From: Lytechinus variegatus
Taxonomy: Eukaryota; Echinodermata; Echinoidea; Temnopleuroida; Toxopneustidae
NCBI RefSeq assembly: GCF_018143015.1
Contig: NC_054756.1
Span: forward strand, 22,005,298-22,069,297
DNA length: 64,000 nucleotides
Direction: 5' to 3'
Positions 1 through 13,757 of the stretch are shown piece after piece (position 1 is the stretch's first letter; every line of letters starts with the position of its first letter). Below the pieces are notes generated by a model. That model was not told where the DNA came from, searched no databases, and saw only the letters and a list, made by a program, of their open reading frames with translations. Position numbers and translations under genes: made by a program.

Positions 1-57
1 ATAGTCGAAAATCCCTTTAATCATCACGCGTGAGCATTACTGAATAAAACAAGTTTC

Positions 58-500
58 ATAACTATATCCTTTTCTATCCTTTTCCTTGTTTCTTTTCTTA
101 GGCCTTTTCTCTCTCTCTTTCTCCCCTTCAGTAACTTTTATCCCCTCTATTTCATCTTTCTCAATTTTCCCTTCCTTTTTAATTTCTCACCCCTTATTCT
201 TTCTTTTATTTCCCTTCCACCTTCCCTCTTTTCTATCTTAACTTCGCTTTGTTTATCCCTTCTGTTTTCTCTCTCTAGCTTCTTCTTGTTTTAATTTCCC
301 CCTTCCTTATCCCTTCTCCATTTTACCTTTTCCCTCTTTCTCTTCTTCACCCCCCCCCCCCCCCCTCTATTTCCCCTTCTCTCAGTCCGGGCTCCCAGTT
401 TTCTATTTCTCTTATCTCTTTCCTTCAATCCATCCCTTCCTTTTCGCATTTTTTCTTTCATTTTTGCTTTCTTTTTCTCCCTTTTATCTGCACTGAGTGT
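58..500. repeat. Pyrimidine-rich low-complexity tract with a C-run
   Basis: Nearly all C and T on the plus strand, including a run of 16 C at 350-365. The long open frame on the opposite strand (Lys/Arg/Glu-rich) is a product of this composition and is not a gene. Confidence 0.8.
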
Positions 501-601
501 AGATCCACGCCTGAAAGGCATATCAGGGTATATAAAAGAGGATGACCATGCTGGGGAAGAATAGAGTAAATAGTTCTAGGACGACCTCCGGAATGTAGGG
601 T

Positions 602-1147
602 CCCGGGGGCCACTTCCATTCACGAGTGGATACCATGCGCGACCACGGGGTCTCGAAAAGCACCCTAAACACGTAATTTCCATATTCTGAAAATGCACCC
701 CTTAACAAGTATTGGCGTGTGAAACCCTACCCTTAACAAGTATTGGAAACAAAACGATACTCTTGGCAAATATTCCCTGAAATGAACCCCTAACAAGTAC
801 AGGAATGTTTTATTGTTACGGGTCCTTCGGTCGTCGGCTTTACCTTATTTGGTTTAGTACGACCCCACCTTCTACACCTCGCGCAAATCGGACTCTAAAC
901 ACGAAGCGTTGGGGCAAAAAGGACATCCTTTATAAAACATTTTAATTTTGTTTTATCATCCCGACAATTTCGACCCTAAACACGTAATTTTCCTAGTGAA
1001 ATAGATACCCTTTTTTCATTATTTTTGTGTTTTTGACACCCTTATCACGTTACGTACGTAACGTGCCCTATCGTGAAAAAGACATCCTTTTTACGTGTTT
1101 TTTTGGTCGCGCATGGTATCCACTCGTCAACGTAAGTGGCCCCCCGG
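602..1147. mobile_element. Palindromic-ended non-autonomous DNA element (about 0.55 kb)
   Basis: Inverted ends: CGAGTGGATACCATGCGCGAC near 630 is matched in reverse complement near 1105-1127, flanked outward by CCGGGGGCCACTT. The interior repeats CTTAACAAGTATTGG-like phrases and CCTAAACACGTAATTT. No transposase frame. Family not recognised. Both overlapping short reading frames read through the ends of this element. Confidence 0.7.
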
Positions 1148-1149
1148 GT

Positions 1150-4100
1150 GTAGGGTCAACATCGACAAATACCAGCTCCTTTGTCAGAAACTCATTATGT
1201 CAGTGAATGAAATAACGGACACCACGGGGAGAATATTAATAGGAAATGGCCATTTACGCTGGTGCCAGTGTGTAATCCAACACAATAAGTCATTCGGTGA
1301 AAAGCCTAAAATCCCCGTTATCAACCCAAAACTTTGTAATTTTCATAACAGATTTTATCCACGATAAATGATCGAAAACTTATGGTTGATATGAGATAAA
1401 TATCACATGCAGTCTTGAACGAATGTGTCAAATCAGACCTCTTCTTTCGACCAAGAATGCACGGCCGAACATCCTAGGGAAAACAGCCTAGGATAGACGC
1501 GGGCGGTTCCCTAGGGCACTCATTTTCTAGGGGAGCGGACGCGGGCGTCTTCCCGCGTCCGCTCCCCTCAAATGCCCGCTACGGGCTACCGCGTCCGCCC
1601 TAGGGGCACTGTGACGTTTCCCGCGGCCGGCACTGTACTTACAGTAGACGCGGTTTTACATGTCGGTTTTGGGGATAGATCAGCTGGTTCAGTTAGGCCT
1701 ATACAAGTAGTATTTGACCTCTATGACCTTTTCTGGATATATTGGCCAGCAAAAGCTGTGTTTTCGGTCTAAAAATTATGTGGATAGACCGGTAGTGGAA
1801 GAGCTTATAGATATACGTCTACTCAGCTTTCAAATGAACATCTGCAACTGCGCCAGGCATGATATTGTTGAATCAGTAATATGAAAGGTAGCGGGTGTGG
1901 CTTGGTATTATGACATGTGATTGTATGGATTTCTTTCAGTCTTAAAAAGGAAAATACCTAGAGTTGATAGCATTAAAAATAATACTATTCATTGCTGATG
2001 ATAATGATGCAATGTGATAATGATTATAAATACATCCACCTTGCAACAAGCAGTTCTGTTTATACATTTACGCCTTGAAAGGGGGTTGGTTTTTGGAATT
2101 CATGTTGCATGAATCGAATGCCGATGCTTGGTAGAACTGTGAGCTTGAGGTTTCGAGGAAACATGGTACAGAATAGTAGACTTACCATGCACATAATAAT
2201 CGGATGTAATTTCGAACTAGCTTGGAACCCCAAAATTAGTTTAGATTGAAGTCAAAGGGTTCAACGAGCAGTTATAATATTATATATAGGCCTCCTAATA
2301 AGAAACCTTTATGTAATTAGAGTCGTTTATGTACGATGATTTTGTATGGATTATATTTTTTGAAAAAGAAATAGAAATGCTTAGCCCCTATTGGAATATA
2401 ATTGAATTACTGGTTTTATAAATTACAAATTTTGCATGTTAAACTCGGGTGTCGAATACTATACTCGTACTATACTCGCATACTTATGTTCATTCTGCAG
2501 TGATTTAATTACTTGCTGATCATAATTGGAATGTAATATGCCATGTAAGAACCAACAATTATTTGGAAAGTGAAAATCTTGCTTCATTCATATAAGTATG
2601 TTTTTATCATTCCGGTGTTTGTGGCCGTCTCATTTTGCATTTTGCATTTTGCATTTTCAGTAATGGAGAACATTGATATCATTAACTGGGTACCTTTAAA
2701 TTGATATTTTTGCCAGCTATGGCATGGTGCTACGCATACCCAGGAATATGACTTTTAAAAACACTATTCAAGAATGAGGTCTGTAACTGATTGTAAATAC
2801 AAATATGACATAAGTAGTGCCTCATAATATGCAACGAACAACTTTAAATATTCGTTCCTTACTCTCTCGATCTCTTTTTTGAATGGTGAAGAAAATTATA
2901 TGATTAATCAGATGATGTGACCTATTCGCAAAGATTGTTTGAGCGACTGGTACATGTATGTCATTTTGCACATGTGAACATATTACACGTTCATTGGTTG
3001 TCATGTTTCTTTTTTTGTGTGTTTTTTTTTTTCTCTCCCTTCTTCTTCATCTTCCTCTTCTTATTTCCTGAAATGTTTAGTATTTTTTTGCAATTTTTCC
3101 CCCTGCCGCTGATCAATGCAAAGTCAGTTTTATGACAGTATTTCTTGCCATATTTTATTGACTAAAGTTCATGAATGTATGTTGTCCGTGAATGGATACT
3201 GGTATTACGTTGCATGCATTGAAGCATACCGCGTAATGCAGAAATTTCTGTGTCTCAAACACCAGATGGTGTGACCCATTCGCAATGATTGATTGAGCCA
3301 TTGGTTTGTCCTTTTTTTTAACCCAAATAATGGATGTTTTTGTGCTTCATGTTAATTTAAAGATCTTACACTTTTCAAAAGTAGTAAGGTATTATGTAAT
3401 CATGCTTGAAAGCATGATGTGTTTATCCGTCTGTTCCCCTTTTTTGTGTTTCCAAACCACTTTTATCGCGCCATGTTTTTGTTATGGCCGACCCAATCAT
3501 TGTATGAATCAGTATGAACGGTTACACTGAGGATTGCTTTTCTTTTTTCGAATCCTCAACATGGATTGACCTTTCTTTCGCGTTTAAATGACTGTAAAAT
3601 ACCACATCTGCTTCATTTTTGTTATCTCTAAAGTGGATTATGTAACCCAAATTTTGCTTCTCTTGTATGCAATTTATATCGTTCACGGTAAGCTATGTTA
3701 GCTTCATCTGTGGCAATCCTATTTAGACGTTCATCCATTATTTAATGTATTGTATACATAATAAATTTCGTAGTATGTATTGGTATACTGTAACCCTCCT
3801 GGCTGCAGCATCAATTCAATGCCTTGCTTACCGGTTTATACATGATCCTTCACTTTATCGCGTTTTTATTTTCTTTAACTTACAAGCAGAATGACCCCGC
3901 TCTGAAGGAGAGTGGGACCTTTGGAATGGGTGGGCTTGTGGGGGTGGGGAGGGGTGGATGATTAGGATCAAAGGGGGTTTGGGGGGATCGGACGTGTAGT
4001 GAGAGGGTTGTGAGCGTTTGAATATTGCGATCACTGATGTCATGGTGGTCCTCTGGTTGGCGGTGCGACACGGATGTGTGGTGTCGCATGTGAGCCGATT

Positions 4101-5421
4101 TCCCTGTGATGGAGTATAAAATACCCCCCAATTGCCTTTTTCACTCTTTCTTATGGTGATACAGACTCTTTATCCATACTAAATTCTTTAAAAATCTTTG
4201 TTACATGCTCTCCTGTGGAGGGAATTCATGATCTATGTGTGATGAAAGAGCTATTTTTAAGTTAAACATGTAGAAAAGTAATGGGAAAGTTGTTTGCATG
4301 TGGCATGCACCTTTGTCGCATTGCCAACTTGGGGATCTGCATCACGGTAGTGATCTAAACTTCGGGTGCTCGTAGCTCTCTTATTGTTTGTTCGTTTTTT
4401 TTCTCGGGTTTCGTGATCTATTTCTTAGATTTCTGTTTTCGCACAGTGTATCTTGTTTCAAGGGTTTCATTTTCCTTTAAAAGGTTCACGAACTTGAGTA
4501 CATGCATTATTCTATTCTATAACCCCCTTTTTTCGTCTCTACAACGCTACATTCTTGTTTACCAAATGCGTCTTATAATACTATTGTATTTGTTCTCTAC
4601 AATCATGCTTCACCTGTGGCAGTCTTAAACTTATTCATGTTAATTTACTACACATGATTGTAGGCTACTATTTACATAACAATGTCACCACTTAGCTGTT
4701 GATACTCTCTATTTTGCTTTTCACACTATTTTAATGCCTTGCAAACTTGCCCAAACCGGAATTTATTGTCTCATGTTGCTAGGGCTGGCACAGGACTTAT
4801 ATTTGCATGTCTTCATATATAATTATGGGGAAATGCATTCGTGCAAATTGGGTACGATGCATTCCGTGTTCTTCTAATTTAATGTTTTTAATATAAATAG
4901 GATGGCTGTTGATAGGGTTTCTTGTCTTATAACATTTCAGGTCTTTTTCAAGCTGACCCTTTCTACCACCTTTCCCCCTTCCTTCCTTCATTCCCCTCCA
5001 TCCTCTCCATTCCCTCACCCCTCGCAAACACCCACATTGCATGCCACTTTACCTAAGGCTCCCAGGGTTCCCCGGTCACCGTTTCCTTCACGCATTGCTC
5101 CCTAACAGTTGTCGATGGTATTCATTTTTCCCTCGCATAGTTGAAGCTCTGGCATTAACGTATGTTGTTAACGTTCGCTATGGATCAACTTTTTTTAGTA
5201 CACTCATTTTTTGCACCTGTTCTAAGCCTATTCTGTATCTTTGCATGTTGTCTTTTTTACATCTTTATCTTCCATTTCTTACCTACGTGTATGTCGTTAT
5301 GTTATGTGTCATCACTGGGCAATTGTTATTACATCAAGGCAACTTACGGGATGTCAGCAATAACGTTTGTATTTTTCATTTTTTCCCCTATAACTGTGAC
5401 GGTATTTCCCCCCTTCTTTAA
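1150..5421. other. Mostly gene-free stretch
   Basis: Apart from the GC-rich hairpin at 1529-1568, a short TTTTGCAT-type tandem at 2634-2658 and a pyrimidine-rich lead-in before the LINE (4960-5030), I see no exon with believable splice sites. A proline-rich minus frame near 3880-4131 is low complexity. The missing 3' exons of gene 6 could lie here but were not recognised. Confidence 0.5.
1529..1568. repeat. Perfect GC-rich hairpin
   Basis: Arms AGGGGAGCGGACGCGGG and CCCGCGTCCGCTCCCCT, 17 bases each without mismatch, loop CGTCTT. It is the core of a GC-rich island (about 1465-1640) in AT-rich sequence, with further partial inverted matches (CTAGGG, GCGTCC) on both sides. Confidence 0.8.
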
Positions 5422-8178
5422 ATGAACGACTCTTATAGCTTCCCTTTCATGACAGTAGATGATGACAGTTTCTCAGAAAGCTTGCTAAGTACCCATCCCC
5501 CCTCTGATAGGAATAATGCTCTTTTTGAAGACCATATCATTAGAGAAATTGGCAATTATGTGCAAGAAGTCAATCACATCTATGATATTAATGACTCTGC
5601 CACCCAAATCCCTTCGTCTTCTTATTTAACAGAAAATCATTTCAAAAATTACATAGACTCACAGAGGAAAAATGACATGTTTTTTCTCCACTTAAATATT
5701 AGAAGTGCTCACAGCAATTTTGACAAGTTTCGTTCCTTCCTTGAAAACGTAAATCTCCCTAAGACCTCTATTATTGGTTTGAGCGAAACCTGGTTTAGTG
5801 AAACACCTAATTACTTATACTCACTCCCCGATTATAATATTGTCACAAAAATTAGATTATTGAAAAGGTGTGGGGGCGTTGCGCTTTTAATACCAAACTG
5901 CTTTCATCTCTCCATTTTAGAAGACATATCTTATATCGATAACACAATTCATCTAAACAGTTTCATGATTTCCTAACAAATCCTAACCCCAACTGCTTTT
6001 TTTTTCAAGCCTACTAGTGCTCATGAAATTATCACTATAGTAAATAAACTGAATTCCCATAAAAGTCCTGGGTGTGATGGGATAAATAATTACCTTTTGA
6101 AAAATGTCATACACCAAATCGTTGACCCCTTAGTTTATATTTTCAATTTGTCCCTTTCTAATGGTCAAGTACCCAAAGACATGAAAGTTGCTAAAGTCAT
6201 ACCAGTCTTCAAAAAAGGTGACAATGACTTAGTAACTAATTATAGGCCAATTTCATTATTAACTTCACTATCAAAGATCCTTGAAAAAATCGTATATACT
6301 CGTATAATTACTTTTTAAAATAAACATAAAATTCTGAATAAAGAACAATTTGGGTTCCGTGAGAAACATAGCACATCTCATGCTCTCTTAGCATTTACTG
6401 ATAAAATTGTAAGGGCAATTGACGCTTCTCGCCATACTGTAGGCATTTTTTTTTAGATCTTTCCAAGGCCTTCGATACTATAAACCATATTATTACGTAA
6501 ATTGTCGCACTACGGAATTCGAGGGAGACCTTTAGAGTGGCTTAGTAGTTATTTAACTAATCGTCAACAATTTGTTTTTGTCAATGGTGTATCTTCTTGT
6601 AGTAAAGTTGTCTCTTGCGGTGTTCCGCAAGGGAGCTTATTAGGTCCACTTCTTTTCCTCATATATATCAATGACATTCGAAACTCTTCTAATTTCTTGG
6701 AATTCATCCTCTTCGCCGACGACTCTAATATTTTTATTCCCACCCTGATCCCACTGAATTGATCGACAAAATAAATGAAGAACTTTCTCATGTTTCAGAG
6801 TGGATAAAAGCCAATAAGCTATCCTTAAATTTGCAAAAAACAAAAAGTATGCTCTTTAGTAATACCCTGAATAATTTTCCCAAACCTGTTATATTTGATG
6901 GTATTGTTATTGAAGAGGTTACATCGACCAAATTTCTTGGAGTTACAATAGATAACAAACTTTCCTGGAATATACACATTGATAATGTATGTAAAACAAC
7001 TGCCCGTAACATAGGTGTTATTATGCAACTTAAACATGTCCTTCCACAAACCAATTTACTAATGCTCTATTTCACACTAATTTCACCTTACATCAACTAC
7101 GGGATACTTGCTTGGGGCAATGCCTGCTCTTCGTTACTTAACAGATTATATTTACTTCAAAAAAAGATACTTAGAATAATATTTAATGCTGAACCCCGAT
7201 CTCACACAGGTGACTTATTCCGAGGAAACAAACTCTTAAAGATATATGACTTATATCAGTTACAACTAGGCCTCTTCATGTATAATTTACATACGAAAAA
7301 CCTTCCGTCCATATTTTCTCCTATGTTTGTTTCGAATAACTCGATCCATTCATATCCTACTCGACAGGCTAGCTGCATTCACTTGCCATTAAAGCGTACT
7401 GTTTTTGCTCAAAAGACATTTGTTTATACAGGACCCAAACTGTGGAACTCGCTACCGAACGAAATTAAAAATTCTCTCAGTGTTCTCTCATTTAAATGTA
7501 AATTGAAAAAGCTCTTACTTCAAAGATATTAAACTACTCATACATGCGCAAGCTTGCATGACAACACTGTCATCTCAAATGCTGTTGCTACTGTCAATAG
7601 TTACACTGTAAGCTGACCTCTTATTTCTTGTCTTATCTTACTCATGTTACTAGCACTATATGTGATTATATGTATTGTATTGTTGTGTTTTTGTCTTCAT
7701 GTTACGTCATGTCTGTTCTTCTTGTCCCTCTCTCATGTATATCTCGTCTGTCTGTCTGTCTTTATCTCCCTTCCTCCTGTTCTGTTCTTAGTATCAGGTG
7801 CACTATTATTATTATATTATTATATTATTATTATTTTATTATTATTATTCTATTGCTATATAAGTAGTAATATATATATTGTTTACTTTTTTCCTTTTTT
7901 TCAAACTGTATACGTATTTCCTATAGCAAGAATGTCCATTCTTATTGATTTATTTCCTGTTTAAGGATAACTTATGATTATTATATACTGTTATTTAAGG
8001 GAACTTGCCTTGTAACAAGCTTTGCTTTTTTGCATGTTCCCCCCATATCCAATTTTGTTCATTATTATTATATGCTTTATCGTTCAGTAACATCAATTGT
8101 GTAATTTGTATGTCTGAGTTATATTATATACTTTGTGATATCATGGATATGAAAATAAAATGAAATGAAATGAAATAA
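5422..8178 (+). mobile_element. Broken CR1/Jockey-group LINE with endonuclease and reverse transcriptase remains
   Basis: Plus-strand frames show an apurinic endonuclease N-terminus (HLNIRS, IGLSETWF, GGVALLI; 5660-5960), then directly the reverse transcriptase: SPGCDGI, YRPISLLTSLSKILEKI, QFGFR, LSKAFDTINH, PQGSLLGPLLFLIYINDI, FADD, and a C-terminal domain to FKCKLKKLLLQRY ending at 7532. The second half of the endonuclease is deleted near 5975-6000. The reverse transcriptase is broken at least three times: a stop near 6316, a T-run frame change near 6453 and a frame change near 6750. The 3' region contains a GGGAACTTGC...GCATGTTCCC hairpin at 8000-8043 and ends in (TGAAA)n at 8160-8175. Inactive. 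The exact 5' end is not visible. Confidence 0.88.
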
Positions 8179-11100
8179 AGCGCTTTATCAACCTCGAACT
8201 GCTCAAAGCACTTCACAGTTGGACTTTACACCTCATAGTTCAAGGTATACATCAAATAGGCCTATTTGGCTGGTCAATGATTTGAACTGAGATAATATCG
8301 ATAATATTTAAAATAATGATAATTAAAAAATTGGTATTAAGGATCAAGGCGGCAAATAAAATAATGCATAATGATGAGGAGCTCATTCCTGGAAGGCATT
8401 GAGCGGAAACTGATGTATTCCATTGACATGTGCCTGTGTTGGAAAGTTTGAAATCTTGTAGTTGCACCATGCTGTCATTTTCCCTTGTTTTTGCTTTAGG
8501 GGGACACAATATACGGATGCCTTCAATGCAATAAGCCATGTAGGTAAACTGGCCAATCAAACGAAACTTACCGATTGCACAATCAGAAACCATGTTACAA
8601 AATTACATCTTTTTTGGAATTGGACAGCGTGTGAAATATTTTGTTGGTGGTCCGTTGGCTATGAAAATGTTTCCAATGGGCTGGATGCAATAATTTGGCT
8701 CGATTTTTTTTCTGCAGTGATATAGAGGTAAACTGAGTACTGATATAATAATGATAATATATAATAGAAATGATAAAAGATAGTCTTTTGGAACAGATTA
8801 TTTGAAGCTTAATCTAGTTTTGAAATATTGCCAAAGTTGCGACACGCACATGTATGCAGATGATAATTACATCGCTTGTTGGGGGTTGTACTTTAAGGAA
8901 TAGGAAAATAACAGTTATAAATGAAACATAAGGAGCAGGACTAATGATTATTCCGTGAAGGCGGTTTTCAGATGTTTCGGGAAGCTGCTCCTTTCGTATT
9001 AAGCTCAAAATTGAGTGATAAATTGAAAAGGATAGCAGAGGGACTGGCCCGTTTTTGGTACTATATATAGACTGTGGTGTTCTGCCCATGCTTTTTTCTT
9101 GTTTTCTTTTGCAGAGTCGGCTCTTTGGATAAAACGGATTCAAGCGGGCTACTGCCAGGCAAAGATAGGCTGGCAGGAAAGTTTGATGACAATTAGACCT
9201 ACTATAGAATGACCTAGAACGCTCCAAGTCTGGCTGTCAAAGAGTTTTCCTTTGGTTGGATCTATTTCCTGACCTGATAGAGTCCATGGTAATAGATGTC
9301 ATTTTAGGCGTTAATACGCTCTTATAATAAATGGAACTGAACTGGGTATCGCTGTGTTTATTTGCCTGAGAACTATGCTGCAAGCAATGACCGTACATGT
9401 AATTGGAGCAGTGGTCAACGTCTTTATCGTCATAGAAATAATTTACCGACAGGTGTGGTTTTATAATACGTAGTCCAAGGATTAGAGGTTTTCTTCAGTC
9501 AAAAAACTGGTGAACAAACAGCTAAGCCTTCAAGGAACAGATTTGCAGCAGGGAAAGACAATATCATGTTTGAAGCATCATGATACAGTGGGCTATCTTG
9601 AATGAGTCCATATAATATGAGGATTAATTCATTATGATTTCATTTTCAGACTTTTATGAGGTACCCCATATTGTTCACTTGGATGGGAATGGAACTTGAA
9701 CATGTTGAACATATGAAGAAAGCCCTGTGCCCTTTTGTGTATGCTTTTGCCAACAAGAATGTAACAGATTGTTCAGGATAAATATATATGCATGTATTAA
9801 TGTATAAGGCACTTCAAATTCTATTCATTATCGTTTGAAGGACTACTCGTTCGGATGTTATTTGAATTTAAAAATAAACAATTATTTCATGGATGTGGTG
9901 AAGATGATAAGACATAAAGTCAGTCACGTTGTACGTTGATATGTGAATACATTATCGAAATGAAACATCCCGGGTAAAATTCCAGTTTATGTTAACTGGT
10001 TCTTAGTTTAGCAGCATGAGGAGTGTAGCTCTAATGAAGTAGTCCTGATCATGCTGATCGGGAAGGTTTCATATTCAAATTAGTTTTAGTGCCTTCAATT
10101 ATCATGGTTATACCCCATGGGTTATATGGGGTTATTCTGTGGATGTTACTCTAATTTTTAAATTTCAGTTTTTATTTTATCTCATTTCCAACAGAACAGT
10201 ATACAAAATCCATTATAACTCAGGAATGGTATGATATGTATTTGTTGGAAATAAGTGTGAGGTGACTAACTAAATGCTGTGGTTGGATTTTAATTGATCG
10301 ATTGTCCACAATTGAATTTTTGTGTGCATAGGGTTAAATCATGCACTGGTACATGTATATGGCAAATGGGGCAACAAGAAAGTGGCAGTACCTCAGTGCG
10401 ACATGCATTGTTGGTTTAGCTATGTTGGGATGCTAGTATATGTTAAGTATATGGTAAAACTGATGGCGTTCAGCCACCATTGATAATTTGGCAAAATTAG
10501 TGATGCAATGAATTTCAATTTTGAAGCTTGCAATAGGTTTGTATCAAAACCATGGTACTTAAAATGGCATATTACCTTGTCCTCCTTCATATGTTTTGTT
10601 TGGTTTTGTGCATGGTAAATTTGGTAATCAGATTTTAATTGTGAAGGAAGTTCTGACAAGGTTATGTTTAATGTATTTATATTGGGAGACTGTTTCCAAC
10701 AACTGAATACATTAAAGTGTTTTTCATGCTCTCATTATACTTGAGATGGACATTTGTTCATATCCTTGATTTGAATATTTCTATCTGGTTTGGGAATGCA
10801 ATAAGTGAAATATTCAGGTGCAATTCATTTGTCATTTCATGCTGGTTCAAAAGGGGGCTGGTATGTTGGTCAAGAGTAGAAAGCAAGTATACTGCATAGA
10901 AATTGACCACTCGTATAACAGCCAGAATAACTAGAGGCAAAGAATGCCAGCCCTCAGGTAACTGTCATGTAAAACAGCGACGTCAAGGCTGTACAAAGAT
11001 GTATATCTTTAAATTCATTAAAATTTATTGGAGGGCTTGGATGCCTACTTGACTACATATGCATGATAACTGATTAATAACCTTGGCCAACTTACGCAAA

Positions 11101-11520
11101 ACTGGACTAAATTATGAATGAAGGCTTCAAAATGAATGAAGTTTGGCCGGCCGATCATATATATAAAATATATTCTCGTTTGGCGGTAATTTGTCAAATT
11201 ATGCCGCCTAAACACTGTTGTCAAAAGATATACATGTATTGGCACCGCATATGTTCTTTAATCCACAATGGTCACTTTTGCAAGGTGTTTAAAGCAGTGA
11301 ATGATATTTTCGCCTCTAGTAATTAGATTTTCCACTTTGATGCCATGTACGTTGATTAATATTTCATATTGAATCGGGTCCTCACTCGGTACCTAGACGA
11401 AGGGTTTTTATTTATAATTTTACATAGTACTTTAGGGACGCAATTGTAATTTGAATGTAAGGGTGTCACGCTCGAACTTTCAGTTTAGGCCTCACCCAAG
11501 TTCTTATGCGGGAAGGCTGC

Positions 11521-11551
<31 letters not shown>

Positions 11552-12240
11552 TAAATGATATAAGTATGACATCTGTAATCCACCGATTTGCCGATAGCTC
11601 ATACATGTAGTTAATAGCTGCGCTGGTATTCCTGTCCGGCTAGCAGAGAACCGGTGGGAAAGCAGCTGCGAATTTTAACGTTGAATTTTCTTGGAGGGGG
11701 GCCTTCTTCCAGTTTCTTGTTTAGAATTTCTTGAATGGTACAACTAAATCGGCTATCATAAAATAATTCCCGATAACCAAATAAAGCTATCTTCATTTCA
11801 CAGGACAAAGTAGGAAGCTATTCTCTGTGTAGCCATTTGAACATGAGGTGAATGCTGGAATATTGCTTTTATCGCTGTGAAGATCGCAAGGGAAAGTTGC
11901 AATCATTGAATACAACAGTTCGTTGAATGAAGTATCTTGTATGCTCAGATTGTTGTAAAATTTGTATCATTAATAAATAATAATCATAAGGACATCTAAG
12001 AACACATATTGATTTAGTAAAACAGATAACAGCGGCGTGGTAGGTTTATTACATGTAGCTTTACAGCTATGCTTGTCTTTATGCTATGGGCTCTATACAT
12101 GTTGAATTAGTAATTGATCCATGACAAATCTTTGCAAAGATTGACGACAAAAGGTGAATAAACTATGAGTTAGGTCATGTTGGTGTTTGTAACAAACCTG
12201 TTTACTGTATTTCGTCAGCAAAAGTTCAGAAAATAATAAC
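8179..12240. other. Gene-free stretch
   Basis: No exon recognised. It contains a short repeat-like patch after the LINE (AAGCGCTTTATCAACC...CAAAGCACTTCACAG, 8178-8240), common in echinoderm repeats as I recall, and a TA microsatellite at 11520-11545. Minus-strand frames at 8252-8593 and 8814-9227 show no domain and no splice-site support. Confidence 0.45.
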
Positions 12241-12252
12241 ATTAGGCCTTAC

Positions 12253-12519
12253 CGGCATACACACTTGCTGCGGTGTAACCACCACAAAGCTTTACAGGGT
12301 CGGGTTGACAGGGAACGCCGCATTTATCGTCATCCACTTGGTTAAGGCACGTCTGAGAACAGAAGCATGAACATTCAGTACCATTGTAAGCGCCTGCTAA
12401 TGGGAATCCATTTTCTTTACATGCTGCTGTGCATGAGTCGGGTGTTGTCAGGTTACCAAGATCGACGACATAGTCGAAGTGTAAGCATCCGAGAGCAAAA
12501 CAACCGATGTAATCACCAT
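12253..12519 (-). CDS. WSC gene 6: isolated WSC-domain exon
   Basis: A single 89-codon exon with AG acceptor (12520-12521) and GT donor (12251-12252), phase 1 at both ends like the other WSC exons. It begins DGDYIGCFALGCLHFDYVV and closes CGVPC...LCGGYTAASVYAG. It contains 11 cysteines, with the core CSCFCSQTC replacing the CSCSC of most paralogues. The closest paralogue is the gene 2 WSC. No signal-peptide exon was recognised between 12.5 and 16.7 kb, a stretch filled with palindromic elements, and no linker, membrane or tail exon was recognised to the left. It is either part of a gene whose other exons I missed or that lie outside the window, or a stranded duplicate. The reading frame is intact. 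Confidence 0.65.
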
Positions 12520-12933
12520 CTGTAAAAGAAACGTGGATGTACAGTGCGCACTTGTGAGTCCTCAAAGATTTCGTCCTGAATCATGATCAGTTCGTGCTAC
12601 CATGGTTTAGACGTGGCCCATCCTTTGATGTTAGGCACCTTGTCAGAAGTCGGATCCACGGTTTTCATCGCAGAAATCACGCTGGCAACCTTTCATTACA
12701 AATCATTACGGCCGATCACCATAGACGTTCTTATAGCGAGATTCCTGCTAACAGACGCTGCACAGACTTTTAACAATTTGGCTTAATGTCATGACTGATG
12801 GTCTGTCAGTTAACTAGACCTCTTGGTTTACAGTTATGCTAGCGAAGCCAACTTGAGTATGCACTCTATGTTGATCCCACTATAGACACTTATCAATAGG
12901 AATGTGGGATCAATTAAATCGTAACTACAGTAC

Positions 12934-13267
12934 ACACTAAGAAATAAAGTTTCAAAATTGAACCCCGAAAGGTTGATGCAAAATCAGCACCCTATGGGCT
13001 CAATAATTGAAACCCTGATTTGGGGTTCAAAAATTGAACCCTGCGGTTTGGGGTTCATTTTTGCACTCTGCGGGTTCAAAACTGCACCCCTAGGAGTTCA
13101 ATTTAAAAGTTAGGGTGCAGTTTTGAACCCGCAGAATGCAAAAATGAACCCCAACCGCAAGGTTACGTTTTTTAACCCCAAATCAGGGGTTCAATTTTTG
13201 AACCCATAGGGTCCTGAGTTTGCATCAACCTTTAGGGGTTAAATTTTGAACCTTTATTTCTTAGTGT
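12934..13267. mobile_element. Full-length palindromic MITE (about 0.33 kb)
   Basis: Ends ACACTAAGAAATAAAG and CTTTATTTCTTAGTGT. The arms are near mirror images throughout, built of TTGAACCC and GGGTTCAA phrases. Flanked by TA. No coding capacity. Confidence 0.85.
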
Positions 13268-13757
13268 ATACAGAAATATCCATCGGTAAGGGATGATCAA
13301 ATAATACAAGGTCCAAATCTCCATGATTGAGCAGATAAACCCATTTCACCCAAGTGACAAGTCATAGAAGGCAGGAATTAATGAATTCGTGTCAAAGATC
13401 GCTTAATCTTTGGTTAGCCCACAAATGACGATGACAGTCTGCCTTCCGAATCAATGCCAAATATGCAGTAGTACTACCTCAATAATACACCTAACAGTTT
13501 TAGATGAGGGGACGTCTTAAAAGAGCAAGTTTTACCCATTGTTTCCCTTAATTTCAAAATTTAACTTATTCTCACACACTTTGATTTTAGGCATAACAAA
13601 CAGTATTAATTGAATATAAAATCAGCTAGTTGCATGATGTAATTTCAATTTATTCGTCACGTTGCTGAACATTTCATCTTACAAAGCAATGCACCTGTGC
13701 AATGATGTTCTCGTCTACGTGATTCCGTTCCACCATGTAAAACCGAAAAACAATATA

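Noticed and set aside
291-521. Lys/Arg/Glu-rich open frame
   Set aside because: Direct result of a pyrimidine-rich tract on the other strand.
3880-4131. Proline-rich minus-strand frame as a tail exon for gene 6
   Set aside because: No tyrosine motifs, no membrane span nearby, no convincing splice acceptor, low complexity.
6564-7054. Minus-strand frames across 6.5-7.0 kb
   Set aside because: Antisense shadows of the LINE reverse transcriptase.
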